NCBI GenBank assembly: GCA_018398575.1 | Contig: JAGTXZ010000002.1 | Span: 1,056,501-1,120,500, forward strand | DNA: 64,000 bases | Source of the DNA: Ampelomyces quisqualis | Taxonomy: Eukaryota; Ascomycota; Dothideomycetes; Pleosporales; Phaeosphaeriaceae | Reading direction: 5' to 3' | Shown: one piece after another, positions 40,971-53,500 of the stretch | Layout of the letters: each line of letters opens with the position of its first letter | Position numbering within the stretch: the stretch's first letter is position 1 | Program-made: the position numbers and the translations under genes | The notes under the pieces: model-generated | What the model was told of the DNA's origin: nothing | The model's input: the letters and a program-made list of their open reading frames with translations, nothing else | The model's database searches: none

Positions 40971-41869
40971 ATGTTCATCCTGGTAAGTCATTCTGATCAG
41001 AGCCTTGTGGAATGAACAAACCGTGTTCTGGTGGAAATACGCACATTCGAGTTACTGTGCACAGGAAAGCATGCAGACCACAAGATGTGGATCGTGATGT
41101 TTGATCGCCTGGTGACTCAGTTCCATTTGCGCATGATCCAAGATTACCTTGGAGTACCATTACACACGCTAAACATAGCGCAGACCACAATACAAGACTT
41201 GATCCAAATCAAGCCAGAGGACTTTACCAAACCCAGCGCACAAGCTATCAAAGATGTCGTCAATGAAAAGTACAGCAACAAGGTCGTGCCAGGAGTCGGT
41301 CTCTGTATCTGTATGTGGGACCTCCTTACCTCTACCGAAGGTCTGATCGGCCATGGCACAGGCCTTGTCAATGTCAACATCGAGTTCCGCATGACAGTCT
41401 TCCGCCCTTTTCGTGGCGAGATCATATACGGACGCATTAAAACTTCAAATCCAGAGGGCATCATCATAGACCTGGAATTTACCTCTGAGGTCTTCATCCC
41501 TTACCAGAACTTGTTCGAAAACTCGTCATTTTCGAATGCCGAAAATGTCTGGGTATGGAACTCGGATGGCACGGAACTTTTCTTGGACAAGGGTGAACCG
41601 GTACTTTTCAGGGTTGAGCAGGAAGAATGGATCGACCAACGGCCAACAATCATTCAGAAGGACCAGGATGGAAACATTGTAGACGAAAGAGGCACAGCAT
41701 GGAGGGTGATTGTAAGTCATCCTTACCTCGGAACAACTAAGAGAATCCACTAATTCTAAAGTAGGGCTCGATGAATCAAGCAGGGCTGGGACCAACATTG
41801 TGGTGGGGCGAACAAGAGGAAGGGGAAGGCGAGGAAGGTGATGTTGAGATGGAGGGTGCTGAAGAATAG
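40971..41869 (+). CDS. RPC25: RNA polymerase III subunit Rpc25/RPC8
   Basis: Three exons: a 12-nt first exon 40971-40982 (MFIL), 41184-41711 and 41765-41869; 214 aa. Intron 1 is 201 nt (GTAAGT, GCTAAA branch, GCAG); intron 2 is 53 nt (GTAAGT, CTAAT, GTAG). The joined start MFIL-TTIQDLIQIKPEDF matches the yeast Rpc25 opening. Residues 1-80 form the Rpb7-type N-terminal domain (NEKYSNKVVPGVGLCICMWDLL) and about 81-190 the OB/S1 domain (VFRPFRGEIIYGRI, FIPYQNLFEN, VWVWNSDGTEL). The end GLGPTLWWGEQEE matches the C-terminal W-W of the family, with an acidic tail added. Rpc25 pairs with Rpc17 as the stalk of Pol III, needed for initiation on tRNA and 5S genes. The very short first exon makes automatic start calling error-prone. 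Confidence 0.92.
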
Positions 41870-42478
41870 ACATCGTTCGAATCTTTGAAGCGGTGCCACT
41901 CGCACGAGGCTCTACTATCTGCCTGTACATATCCCAGAAGTTACCATTTTACTTGACGGTGCATGTTCGAGCAACGGCTTCCACGTAGTCACTGGAGTCT
42001 TCGTGTATATACACCAGGCGTACTGTGGATCACAATCTAGGCTATTACTTTCGACCAAGTTTTAAATTTTCTAAAAAGCCATAGCGATCAACGAAATGAA
42101 ATTCAGAAGTTCTAGGATGATGTATCTGGAGTTGTATCAGCATACAATTTTACAAGGCCCAATCGCGCCATTATCCGAAAAAGGAAAGTGCTGTCCGAAC
42201 CTCGGTACTTCTCCGTTCCATGCACATCACTACGGCTCTGCGCGACGTCGTCATGTAGCACGGTATGCCACGAAGACAGTGCGATTACGATTAGTTTACT
42301 CATATCTTCCCGTCCTACTCCTTGAGAATCCTCCAACATCACCTGCGCTTTTCGGAGCCCGATAGTGAGCCTGCCTCTTGGACACCAGAGTCGTTGTAAA
42401 ACAGACACCAGAACCTCATCACCACAGAACCACACACACGATCCATATTAGTTACCATCGGGACAGATCATCATCACC
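41870..42478. other. Intergenic, nothing recognised
   Basis: 609 bp between two plus-strand genes. No supported feature beyond promoter and UTR sequence. Confidence 0.5.
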
Positions 42479-43673
42479 ATGCCATCATACACATCCATAC
42501 ATCTCGCCGAGCGACCCCAGGCCTCAATCATCGCGGGCAAAACCTTCACGCCGAAACAGCACTCCATCCCATCCGCATCAGACCTCAAAGATGGCGAAGT
42601 CCTTTTCCAAACACTCTACCTATCGTTGGATCCCGCGATGCGCGGCTGGTTGAATCCTACGCGCTCGTACATCCCGCCCGTGGAGATCGGCGCGGTGATG
42701 CGCGGAAGCGGAATCGGACTAATCGTCGCATCCAAGTCTGCGAAATTCACCGTCGGAACATACGCAACTGGTATGTGTGGATGGTCCGAGTATGCGATTC
42801 TGAAAGAGAAGAATTTGGATCCCCTGGACTTGCCTGAGGGTGCGGTCCCGACGGACGCGCTCGGCGTTGTTGGTATGACTGGCCTCACGGCGTATTTCGG
42901 CCTGCTTGAAGTTGGACAGGTCAAGAAGGGAGATTTTGTTGTTGTATCCGGAGCTGCTGGTGCAACTGGAAGTGTAGTGGGTCAGATTGCGAAGATTAAG
43001 GGTGCCAAGGTCCTTGGATTGGCCGGCGAGGATAGCAAAGTCCAGTGGTTGAAGGAGGAATTGGGTTTTGATGAGGCGCTGAATTACAAGGACCCAGACT
43101 TCACGAAGAAATTCAGGGCTGCTACGAAGGACTTGATTGATGTGTACTTCGACAATGGTAAGTTGTTATCCAGAAGTGATAAGGAATTGCTGACATGATT
43201 TGCAGTCGGCGGAGAAATCCTCGATCTTGCACTCTCACGTGCAAAGCCCTTCGCTCGCTTCGTACAGTGCGGCGCTATCAGCGAGTATAACTCAAAGAAG
43301 CCACAAGGTCTCAAGGTTGGTAGTTTGATACATAATTTCTTTAACCTCAGCAGCTGACGGTTTCAGAACTACATGATGCTCATCTCGATGCGCATCCGCA
43401 TGCAGGGTTTCGTTGTTTTCGACTTCGAACAGAAATACCCCGAGGCTAGAAGAGAGCTTGCCAAATGGCTGTCGGAAGGCAAGTTGAAGCGGAAAGAGAC
43501 GATTGTGAAGGGCGGAATCTCAAAAGCGGAAGAGGCGCTTGTGGGACTGTTTGCAGGCAAGAATACTGGTAAGTGCACTCTTCGCGTTAACGCTAACGTA
43601 TGTGATGCTAACCCTCATAGGCAAAACGATGGTTGAAGTCGCAAAGCCAGAAGACGTCAAGGCGAAATTGTAG
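42479..43673 (+). CDS. NADP-dependent MDR oxidoreductase (prostaglandin/leukotriene reductase-like, zinc-free)
   Basis: Four exons: 42479-43157, 43206-43315, 43367-43568, 43621-43673; 347 aa. Introns are 48, 51 and 52 nt with GT, CTGAC or CTAAC, and AG signals. The N-terminal catalytic domain has LYLSLDPAMRGWL and VEIGAVMRGSGIG, marks of the CurA/PTGR branch. The nucleotide fold has VSGAAGATGSVVGQIAKIKGAKVLGLAG (cofactor Gly motif 158-168). Exons 2-3 carry DNVGGEILDLAL, FVQCGAISEYN and MQGFVVFDFEQKYPEA. Zinc-binding Cys/His of alcohol dehydrogenases are absent. The family reduces alpha,beta-unsaturated aldehydes and ketones with NADPH in the cytosol, often in detoxification. Every junction keeps the family sequence without gaps, and the last exon ends VEVAKPEDVKAKL. 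The specific substrate is unknown. Confidence 0.93.
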
Positions 43674-45300
43674 ATGTAGCATAACATGAGTCATGATGAT
43701 GCACTTGTCAAATACTACTATCATACACAACTACTTACTATTTCTACGCTTCGACCTTCGGCTTCAAACAGCTCAAGCAAAGCACATGAACATTCTTTCG
43801 CTCCAGCCACGTCAGTCACCATGCACACTATCAGTCACCATGCACACTACTTGGCGAGAATCTGGGGAGATGAACCTCGTGTCCGACGCTAAACACGAAC
43901 CAGGTTCTGAAGAGCAACAAGTGTCGGCGTCCCCACTTATCAACGAGATAAAGGCCTGGGAATGTAGATGTGATGTTAACTTGACACAGGAGGTGATCAT
44001 AGTGACGACGAAGGGTTGATCGAAGCCGGCACGCTGGAAGAAGGACTACCGTAGTAGACTGTCTTCAGGTTAGTCTACCAGTCTCTATCTCTTTGCAGGT
44101 TCGACTTACAGATGAAGTTAACACCAGTCAATTGCTGGAGCATTTGAAGGAATCAGCCAGTCATCAAACGCTTGCCAAGGTTTCCCATGACGCAATCGAT
44201 ATATGTGCTCTTACCGAGGGAAAGCTTGTATTTGTGGTTGCCCGTAATCTCTGCAAGCTCTGTACCAAAGATAGATAATCCATATACAGACTCCGGAGCC
44301 CCGAAAGAGACTTGGCTATACATACATGGATACACCACAGCAACCTTTAGAACCACGCACGACAAGCCCTAGTTGGTTACGCTTCGCCTGCGCAGGTTAC
44401 TCCACGCAAATAGCACCTTAGACCGCTGAAGCGCATAAGAATCGCGCGGTTATACTAAAAAATGCAATTGCCACAAGAGGAGCAGGCCATAGAAGAGACA
44501 ATGTGCGACCTTGGACCTTCGAGAACTTCGCTCTACACATACAGTTTGGCGACGATAACGAGGCCATGCTTACTCTAGCCATCGAAATCAAGGTTAATTG
44601 CTCGCGCCGTATCGACCATGGAATCAGAACATCACTGTCGATACACACGTGTCAGGAAATACATAGGACAATAACACGTTAGGAGAACCACTCCAAGAAA
44701 CTTTGAAGGCTGTACGGTGCTGCAGAACACAGACGCAATGTTCCTGCACCCATTTTCAACAGAGCTTCTTCACAATTCAGGCTACTGGAAAGGGTCAGAT
44801 CAAGTCGCGTGTCCTCGTATCTTCCAACAGTGCTGGTATCTGATCCCAAAGCTTACCAAGGGGTCCGATAGTACGTCGCCATCAATGCAAATAGAGCGTA
44901 ACAGTAATCTTCTTTCCTTGTCATCCAGATCGGCGGAAATGCCAGATACACAAATCAGGTGCCTCAGCTGTTGCTTTAGGTCTGAGGACCGCCGACTGCC
45001 ACTCAACCGATTCGAGCTCCTTGACATGGACAGCTTCGACATCGGTCAACCTAACAACTCTCCAGACATTCCGACAACGTTGAGGATCTGATCGACAACC
45101 GGCCCACCTGCTCGCTAAGCTATAGCTGCATCTCGCTAGAAGCAACATACTCCAGCTCGCGTGAGAACTTTTCCCCGGGCCTAAATTCCTTTCTACATGT
45201 CTTCACAAGCACAACACGCCCAATTTGTTAGTGACAAGCTTGCTATTATCAAGTGACATGTCAATGCCAATATTCAAGTCACAGTTTTGTGCCAGCCTGA
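43674..45300. other. Gene-poor transition into the AT-rich block
   Basis: 1.6 kb of ordinary composition with no gene I can support. Moderately long frames (44093-44278, 44717-45091, both plus) have no recognised domain; they may be remnants of a decayed gene. From about 45,300 onward composition shifts to AT-rich. Confidence 0.45.
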
Positions 45301-46430
45301 TGTTATTCAACGACTACTGAGTGAATTTCTGAGATGCTAAATAGGGATTGTCTGCTCGTCGATAATCGATCAAGCACAAGATTTTCTTTGACGCTGATGT
45401 ATACTTTTAGAATACACAGGCTGCACAGATCACGTGCAGGCCTAGCATGATTGAACAGCTACCTTGTCTATCTCCAACATACTAAAAATTGTCTGTATGC
45501 TCTCTAACTAACTGTAATCTTTTGTTTAACGTTAACTCTCACTTTAGTAGTACATAGGTTGAATTAGGTAAGTGTAAGCCTAAGGGAATTTGAAAGCTCT
45601 AGGGTAAATTGTTAAAATGCTTAAAGAGTGCGTGTATGCTTCTTAACCAAGTACACATTTTCTTTTGATGTTGGTTTACGCTTTAAACGTAAACACAGTA
45701 CAAGTCTTATGCTAGTGCCTTCTTTAATTCCCTTTGATACTAGAATATTCTTATAAGATAAATTAGCTTTAAAGACAATAATGTGCTGTTAGTCCAATAG
45801 GGTACTACTTAGGTAGACCAGGACGCTATTAGATAGATCCTACGAGACGAGTCTAATGTTGTTGTGTAACAAGTAAAGAATTCTATTCTGTAATACGCTA
45901 TTAAAATACTTTGTTTACTTAGGTTATATACAAACTTAGGGTGTCTTCTAAACTTGTACTCGATATATACGTTGTTCTATTCCAGGCAGAGTTTTTACTT
46001 TTGCGTAATATACCGTTATTTATGACACGAATACGACCTTCTATCTACGTAAGATTTCTATAAAGGGTATAGAAGAGTTAACGGCGTGAGTTGAGAGTAG
46101 GAAGTTGGAAGTCGAGCGCTGGGAACGAACAGAGCAATTTCCAAATCTACTAGATGTAGAACATGAATATAGCATCTTAAATACAAATCTTAGGTCTCTG
46201 CTAAACCGGCCAGCTCTACTATCCAAATGACCTGAATACTAGCGCTACTGCATAATCCAGAAAATTGTCTTTAAGATTGTTATTACTGCGGTACAAACGC
46301 GGTGTTAAATACCCTGCGTAGAATTGTGTAAAAAAACTCTATAGAATTCCCTTTAGAAACACTGCAAAGTTGTCTATATTTACACAGTTTATGTAAATAT
46401 ACCTGCTAAACAAGTATATTTACGCAGAGA

Positions 46431-46556
46431 GTAGGTATATTTATACAGTAAGTAGGTATATTTACACAATAAGCAGGTATATTTATACAATAAGCAGGTA
46501 TATTTATACAATAAGTAGGTATATTTACACAATAAGCAGGTATATTTATATAGTAG
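46431..46556 (+). repeat. 21-bp minisatellite, about six copies
   Basis: Units starting G(T/C)AGGTATATTTA recur at 46431, 46452, 46473, 46494, 46515 and 46536, exactly 21 bp apart, with only C/T or small changes between units. Related inverted words (TAAATATACCTGC) lie just upstream at about 46394-46406. Confidence 0.9.
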
Positions 46557-47049
46557 TAATGTAATGTTAGAATCTAGTTTATAATTAGAGCAATTTGTAT
46601 CTTATCTTTTAGAATAACTTAGCTTATTAACTAAGAATAGCAATTTTAAAGTTGTTTTCTAGGTTGTATTAAAGTAGAACACCTAAGCTACTCTAACAAG
46701 ATCTACAATGCAGTCTACTAACACTTATATTATGTTATTATTTTCTTTATCTACTATTTAAGGACGTAGTATTAATTTACTAGCTAGTTTTACCCTTTAA
46801 TATCTTGCAATTCTAGCCTAGCTTAACATATTAGCTAGATTCTAGAAAAGTGTTACAATAGTGCTAAAGAACAGGGGCGCTATTGTCTGTTCTAAGTTAG
46901 CGTAAAATATTACAAAAGTGTTACTTTGCAATATAAGGTTCTGTAAACGCGCAGAAAATACACTAACTCTTACTCTAGTTAGTAGTATAAGATTTTTGTA
47001 TATAATAAGGTTGTAGGGCGCTGTTTTTATGTACTAGCAGGCTAGAGAG

Positions 47050-49100
47050 TTATCTATCTGTCTTAGTTTACGTTACTATTTAGAATTTATCTTTACGTTT
47101 GTGTAACGTATAAGGCAGTATACTATAGGCGTTAGATCTTTTTTAGTTACTATTATTAAACTATTTTCTTTAGAGGTTATATTACTCTATTAAGTATACG
47201 TTCTTTGCTCTTAGATTATAGTGCTAATTTCTGCGCTTTAATGCTTATATAGCGTTAATGTAGTAAACATCTTTATTATTTATAAGAACTACTCTAGTAA
47301 CTATTATACATAACTAGCTAGAGAGCTAAAGTTCTAAATATTCTAGCTTAGGTAGAGTAGGTAATAGAATTGTATAGTATATAATAGAAGCAGGTCTAGA
47401 TTACTTCTATAATATAGATCTTTATATTTGTGCAAGAATAACTATACGTACGTATTAACCTCTGCAATTTCTGCGCTTATAAAGTCTTGTTAGCTAGTAT
47501 AGTAGAGTAGCTAATAGTACTATAGGAAGTTTACTGCGTACTACTTTAGTAAAAAGTAAGCTATAGTAGAAGCGCTATATATTAGGAAGAATAATTACTA
47601 TTTATATATAGTCTAATTAGCAAAGCTGCCTATTACTCTTAGAGCAGTTTTTACGTAAGTAAGCACTATTGTACGCAACGCTGCTATACTGCAGTTAATA
47701 AGTACTTAATTAGTGTTTAGTATTACTTATAGATATTTCTTTACATTCTAGCCCTTAGTTTAATACTTTGTGCCTTTCTAAAGGTAGAACATAGATTTTA
47801 GTATATTATAGTTTATAGAGTGCATAGTGTTAATAGAAAAACTCTTTAAGAAATAGAGAGTTAGAATATTAACTAGGATAGACTAATAGTTAATACTTAG
47901 GTCTCTCTTAAGTACCTTAAAGCTCTTTTTAGTCTTATCTATTTGCTAGTGCTGCTTAATTTGTTAAATCTATTCCTGCATATCTATATTAATAGTAGCA
48001 GCTGTATTATCTGTATGTAGGTAGAAGTACTTACTACCTCTACCTATTATTTTACTAAATATACACATACAATAGCTTTGTTTTGCCTTCCTAAGATGTT
48101 TTGTACCTATAACATCTGCAATTACTAGTCTGTCTCTAGTAACTAAGATTAGGTAGGCTTTAAGTATAAAATCTATGTTTATTACCTTATTGCAAGTATA
48201 AACTTCCTAACGTAACTTATATAGCTTTGTAATTAACAAGTTAAGCTATATATTAGCATAGTCTTTGTTAAATCCTCTAGGTATAATATAAGTAGTTAAC
48301 GCGTTTAATGCGTTATCTCTTACTAATAAATATAGGTTAAAGATATATATTACAACAAGCGTAACGCTTTAGCGTTTCTTTAGGTTTTTAACTGTGCTAA
48401 CAGCGTTAAGCGTAAGACGTATAGCTAATTTACAATAATTTTAAAAATATCTATGTTTCTAGTATTCTTAAAACTAGCTTCTATTAAATATATTAGTGTA
48501 AGCTCTTATGTTAGGCTAAGATAGATTAAATGTTGCCTAGTATACTAATAGCTACACTAAGCGTGTAGTATAGCTATATTAAAGTTAAAGTTGTAGAATA
48601 AGTAGTAAGTATTTAAAAGTATACCTTAGTTGCCTATTGTTATTGTATTACTGCTAGTTACAAACTAGGTACACTAACGTAGTAAGCAGTCTGCTTATGT
48701 ACGCTACACATCTATCTATATAGTAGTGTATAGAAATAGGTTAAATAAGGTTACTAACTAACTTGCTAAGTATCCTGTAACTTGTTTATGTAGGATTACT
48801 AATATCTATATTATAATACGTCTTAAGTACTGCACAAATTCTTCTTATCTTCTCTTTTAGTGTGCTATAGAAGGCATTAAATATATCTAGATCTTCTATA
48901 TATATATTGTCTTTATTCTTAGTTAAAGTAGTAGGTATTTCTTCTATCTAATTATATATGCCTAGATAGTCTTCTTTATTTACGTTTTTATTAACACTAT
49001 TCTAATCTAAGAGGCTAAAACTTAGTGTAGGCTCTAGGACAATTGCTCTATTATCTTGGGTTTATGTATCTTTATTTAATATTAAAACATCTAACAATCT
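47050..49100 (-). pseudogene. Decayed tnp2-type (CACTA/CMC-like) transposase remnant
   Basis: Reading the minus strand through stops gives a coherent but broken protein. Around 48,240-48,050 the segments NKVINIDFILKAYLIL, RDRLVIADVIGTKH and a following Cys pair match the layout of tnp2-family transposases seen in fungal genomes (an F-x-L-x-A-H-L-x-L-x-T-G-D core, then a Cys-rich site). Around 47,880-47,750 the segment SFSINTMHSINYNI follows in the expected order. Upstream (48,800-48,400) are SRLLTTLVYL and RQLRYTFKY. Stops and D-to-N, G-to-R/S changes are those expected from C-to-T mutation. No terminal repeats were identified. Family assignment is from memory of the motif order. Confidence 0.45.
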
Positions 49101-49301
49101 ATTAGTGTTAAAAGAGATGCTATAGCAATAGCAGGCTATTTTATAGCACTTTTTTTGTTTAGTTGTAATAAAGTAGGTAGCGCCTCTGTATAATAGTAAC
49201 TAGCATCTATACTATACTCTTTGTAAGCTATATATTAATATAGTAGAAACGTTTAGATAGTAGATATACTAGTTATTTAACTACGTGTATTAATTGTGTA
49301 T

Positions 49302-49600
49302 TGTAACAACGCAGGTAGGTACAGCTATCAGAATTGAATTAGATACGTATTAGAGGTATATAGGAGTGCGTGTTGTATTAGAGATTCTAGATTAGCTATA
49401 CACCTATAGGTCTTATACAGAAGGACAAGAGAAACTTGTCCTCTATCTATGCTATAGGCTCATATTTATAGTAGGTATAGCAGCTGAGTTGGAGCGCTAT
49501 TAGAGCGCTTTTGGTCCTAATCTGCTAGCTCCCTACATAATCTGTTACTAAGCCTTTATAAGGTATTAGATATAACATATGTTTGCATGTGCTTGTTACA
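49302..49600 (-). repeat. LTR (3' LTR in element orientation)
   Basis: 299 bp, TG...CA ends, aligned without gaps to 56099-56397. All differences I could see are C/T or G/A transitions. Confidence 0.92.
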
Positions 49601-49923
49601 TTACTCCTCTTCTTAAAATCAATAGTCCCTATTAATTAGGTCTGTATTAGTGTTGTTTTAGATACCTCTCTAAATTGTTGTAAACTCTTATTTACCTTAA
49701 GTTCATTTTAGGATAATGTAATATAGCTGTTTGTTGTTGTTTTAATTAGCGCGCTAGCACGTTTAACATTCCTAACTTTACCTTAAGCTTTTTAAGTATA
49801 TATACAAGGCTAGCCCTCTAGTATACTACTTTTCTACACTCTCCCCCTTACGTTTATATACCTAAAGCTATCTAAGCCTTATCCTTTCTTAATTACTAGC
49901 TAACTGTATAGTAGATACACATA

Positions 49924-50559
49924 ATGCCTATTCCTGTTCCTTCTAGAGCTTATCCCCTAGCCTATTAGGTTGTTTACCTGCAGGCTGCAAGGGCTTTTAC
50001 CTGCGGCTATTTTAATATTAAGTTTAGATTCTATTTAGACGTGTCTAAGAAGTGTGCTTATTACACACTCTTAAATAAGAAGTATCACCTAGTTTCCCTA
50101 TATACAGGCTAGGAGTATAATAGCCTCTTTAGGGCCCTTAACTGCAGGTTTGCTGCCTTAAGTAAAGACAAGTCTAACAAGGTAGTGTTAGAGTAGAAGG
50201 CTGCTATTAAGGAGGCAGCGTTTTGGTTAGCTGCTGTTGTGCAAGTAGGCACTACACAGGTAGCTAATATAAACAACGCTAACTTGTTAGTTAGCGCTTA
50301 TTACTAGAGGGAGGAGCTAGCTAGGGAGGTTAGGGCAATAGCTAAGGAGGTCAGGTCGCTTAGAAGGAGCACAGCAGAGTTAACTAGTATAGTTGCTTAG
50401 CTAGTAGATGTTATAATAGCATTAAGGGCTAATTAGTTAGTAGAGCAGGAGGAGGCGCAAAAGGCAGCGCAAGAGGCTAGTACTTGCAGCAAGCAGGGCT
50501 AGAACAGAAGACTACTAGGTAGTGCGTTAGTGTCTGCACCTAGGGATTTAGACAATTAA
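49924..50559 (+). pseudogene. Antisense ORF inside the Gypsy element, broken only by TAG codons
   Basis: A 212-codon plus-strand frame, opposite to gag-pol, lying between the integrase side and the adjacent LTR. ATG at 49924, TAA at 50557-50559. It is interrupted seven times, always by TAG. Between the stops the product is clearly protein-like: MPIPVPSRAYPLAY at the start, a Lys/Ala-rich middle, a charged heptad-like segment (REELAREVRAIAKEVRSL) and a Gln/Ala-rich end, suggesting a coiled coil. Retained CAG, CAA and one TGG show incomplete mutation. I recognise no family. It may be an extra gene carried by the retrotransposon. Confidence 0.6.
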
Positions 50560-53500
50560 GAACGTCCTACTAGTAGCAACAATAGTCTGCTGTTAGATCT
50601 AATAGAAGAGTAAGACTCCTATTGTTAATAGCTGTTACCTACTAGTGTAGTAGTTGTAATATCAAGTTTAATTTCCCTAATATAATTATCTTACAATGCT
50701 ATAAGATCTTTAACTCTTTTTTCCTATACTATAATCTATTTAGCTAACACTTGTAGGAGTCCTAGCTGTTTTAGATAGCGTTTATAGAACGCTTATAATA
50801 TGTGTAGGGCGCCTATAAAGTTTAAGGCATTATACTAGGTAAGGTTAGGATTATAGCCTACCTATTTTACACAATACTTTAGGATAGAGCAGTATAGCTT
50901 ACTAGCTAGGATCTCTTTAACTTCCTATTCTTTAACGCCTTAAATTAGGATGCTAGATAGGTTTAGGCTTAGCTAACTAGCTAAGGGGTTATTAAGGTCC
51001 TTGCAGAGGACATCTAGAGTAAACACGTTATAGATCTTAGATCCTTTAGGTAGCTTCAGTTAAAATAAATAACTAACTTGTTCTAGAACTTTAAAGAGGC
51101 CTTCCTACAATTTAGCAAGTTTGCGACTTAAGCAGGTAACAGATAGGTTTTAGGTTAAGAGGTAAACCTTGTTACCTACTACCTAATTAATAGGTTAACA
51201 ATATTTGTTTACCTTAGCAGCTATTTGTTACTGCGCCTTCTCTATATTATCTTTAGCTGTGCGCTAGGCTTTATACATGCAGGTAGCTAAGCTTAAGGCA
51301 TCCTTAACGTTTACATCTTTATGTTTCAAAGGGAATAATGCCTAATCCCAGCTCTATTATAGTTTGGATCTAAACAGGAGCTAGTACAGTGCCATACTAA
51401 TTGCAGAGTGCAGCAGTGTAGCTTAAGCTTAATTAATTATTAGCAAGAGGTTACTCTAGTTGTCCTGGTAGTAGGATACAAAGGGCCTTAATTGTTAATT
51501 AATATACTTATTTATAATCTTAGTTTGTCTATTAGTTTGTTTATAGTAGGCTATAGAAAGCTTAATTTGCACGCCTAGGATCTTGCAGAACTTAGACTAG
51601 AATTAGGATATAAACTAGGAGCCGCAGTTAGACACTATGCTTTTAGGCGTGTAGCTAAATTGGTATACCTATTAGATAAACAAATAAGCTATTTTCTAGG
51701 CGTTAATAGTCTTGTAACACAGGATAGAGATAGCTTGCTTTAATAGGCAATTAATAATAACTATAATTTGATTATAGCTATGCTAATTGGTTAGAAATGT
51801 CTTCAAATCTATACACAAATACTGCATAGGCCTGTTAGGAATTAGTAACAGATAGAGGAACTCTTAGGATTAGAGCTGTCTTAGATAAGATCTTTAACAG
51901 GAAACGCAGTTTTGTATATAGCGTTTGTATATAGCCTTTATACCTTTCTAGTAGTATTGCTAAGCCAAGAGCTAATACGTCTTTATAGCGCTTAGGTAGG
52001 CAGTAGATACCTAATTGTAAGCTTCCCTAATCAGTTAGGTGCACAAAGGGAAATCCCTAGGTACACATAGGCGTAAGTAATACAGCAGTAGTCCTTCTTA
52101 GACACAATATAGCTATAGTAGCGTAAGGCGTTCTTCTTTAAAGGAGCAGCGATTTTCTGCTAACAGGGCTTTAATTAGTTCTAACAAGTTAAGGTTTAGG
52201 GGGGCACTAATAGATTAGACTAAAATAGCTAAAATATTAACCTCTGGCTAGTTACAGACGTAGTTCTAAGCTAGTTTAGAGTTAACCTAGGGGTTTAGGC
52301 GTTTAGGTCCTAGAAGTACACAGAATCTGTTATCTTGTTAGGCAGCCTTAACCTTGCTAACGTCCTGTTCCCTTTGGCTCAGGATATTAGCTTACTTGTT
52401 AAGCTTGCCAAGCGTGTACTTAATGCGGAAATTAAAAGGAGTAATAATCTCTGCCTATCGTGCTTAACGTACATTAAGAACCTTAGTAGTTATAAAGTAT
52501 TTTAAGGAGCAGTAATCTAAATACACTTAGATTTAACTCTATATAGAGGTAAGTTTAGCTCTCTACTTCTTAAACGCTTTTAGAATAGCAAAAAGTTCTT
52601 TGTTGTATATTTCCTAATTAAGCTTAGCCCTAGATAGGGCGTAACTATAGAAGGCTACAGGATACTACTTGTTGTTAGGGTGCTTCTAGGAGAGTACTCC
52701 TGCTATTACTCTATTAGACGCGTTAGTTTCTAACTTTGTGTTATACTTAGAATAGAAATAAGATAGCGTAGGAATAGCTAGGAGTAAGGCTTTAATCTAA
52801 TCAAAAGCCTGCTAGCAGTCTATAGTCTATTCAAATGGTATAGAGGGACTTTAAAGTTTTATAATCAGTTTGGCTACACAGAAGAAATCCTTAATAAATT
52901 GTTAATAGAAACTAGCAAAACTAAGAAATAACTTAACGCTAGTAACTGTAGTAGGTTTAGCCTAGTTTTAGAGTACTTCTACCTTGTCAGGGTTAACTTT
53001 AGTGCCCTAGTTTGTTAAAACGTAGCCTAGATACTTTGTGCAGGTTACATGGAATTTACTCTTCTAAATGTCTACTTAGAGTCCTGTAGTACGTAGGCGC
53101 TCTAAGACCTTTTAGACGTGTTCCTAATATAAGTTTATATCCTTTAAGTAGATCAGGATGTTATTAAGATACGCAATGCAGAAATTGTTAAGATAATTAA
53201 TTAGTATATTATTTATGTAGCGCTAATACGTTGCTAGCCTATTATATAAGCTAAAAGAGAGAACCTTATACTTGTATATACTGTAACAGGTCCAAAAGGT
53301 AGTATACTCTTTAGAGTCAGGATCTATACAAATTTTGTTAAAGGCAGCCTAGATGTTAAACTTGGTAAAGATCTTAGCTTTAGAGGGACGTAATAGCAGC
53401 TTATTAATGCAAGGGATTAGATAAACGTCCTTGCGCGTAAGGGCGTTAATCTTCTGGTAGTCTACACAGATGCGTATATCTCTATTTGGTTTACGTACAC

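Noticed and set aside
5345..43673. Secondary-metabolite gene cluster (two SDRs, an MDR reductase, a sugar dehydrogenase)
   Set aside because: The enzymes are scattered among housekeeping genes over 38 kb, and no polyketide synthase, peptide synthetase, terpene cyclase, P450 or cluster regulator is seen.
44093..45091. Possible gene from frames at 44093-44278 and 44717-45091
   Set aside because: No recognisable domain and no splice model that joins the frames convincingly; left as an unassigned remnant.
46431..46556. Regular short repeats considered as a CRISPR-like array
   Set aside because: The 21-bp units are directly adjacent with no spacers, and this is a fungal nuclear genome.
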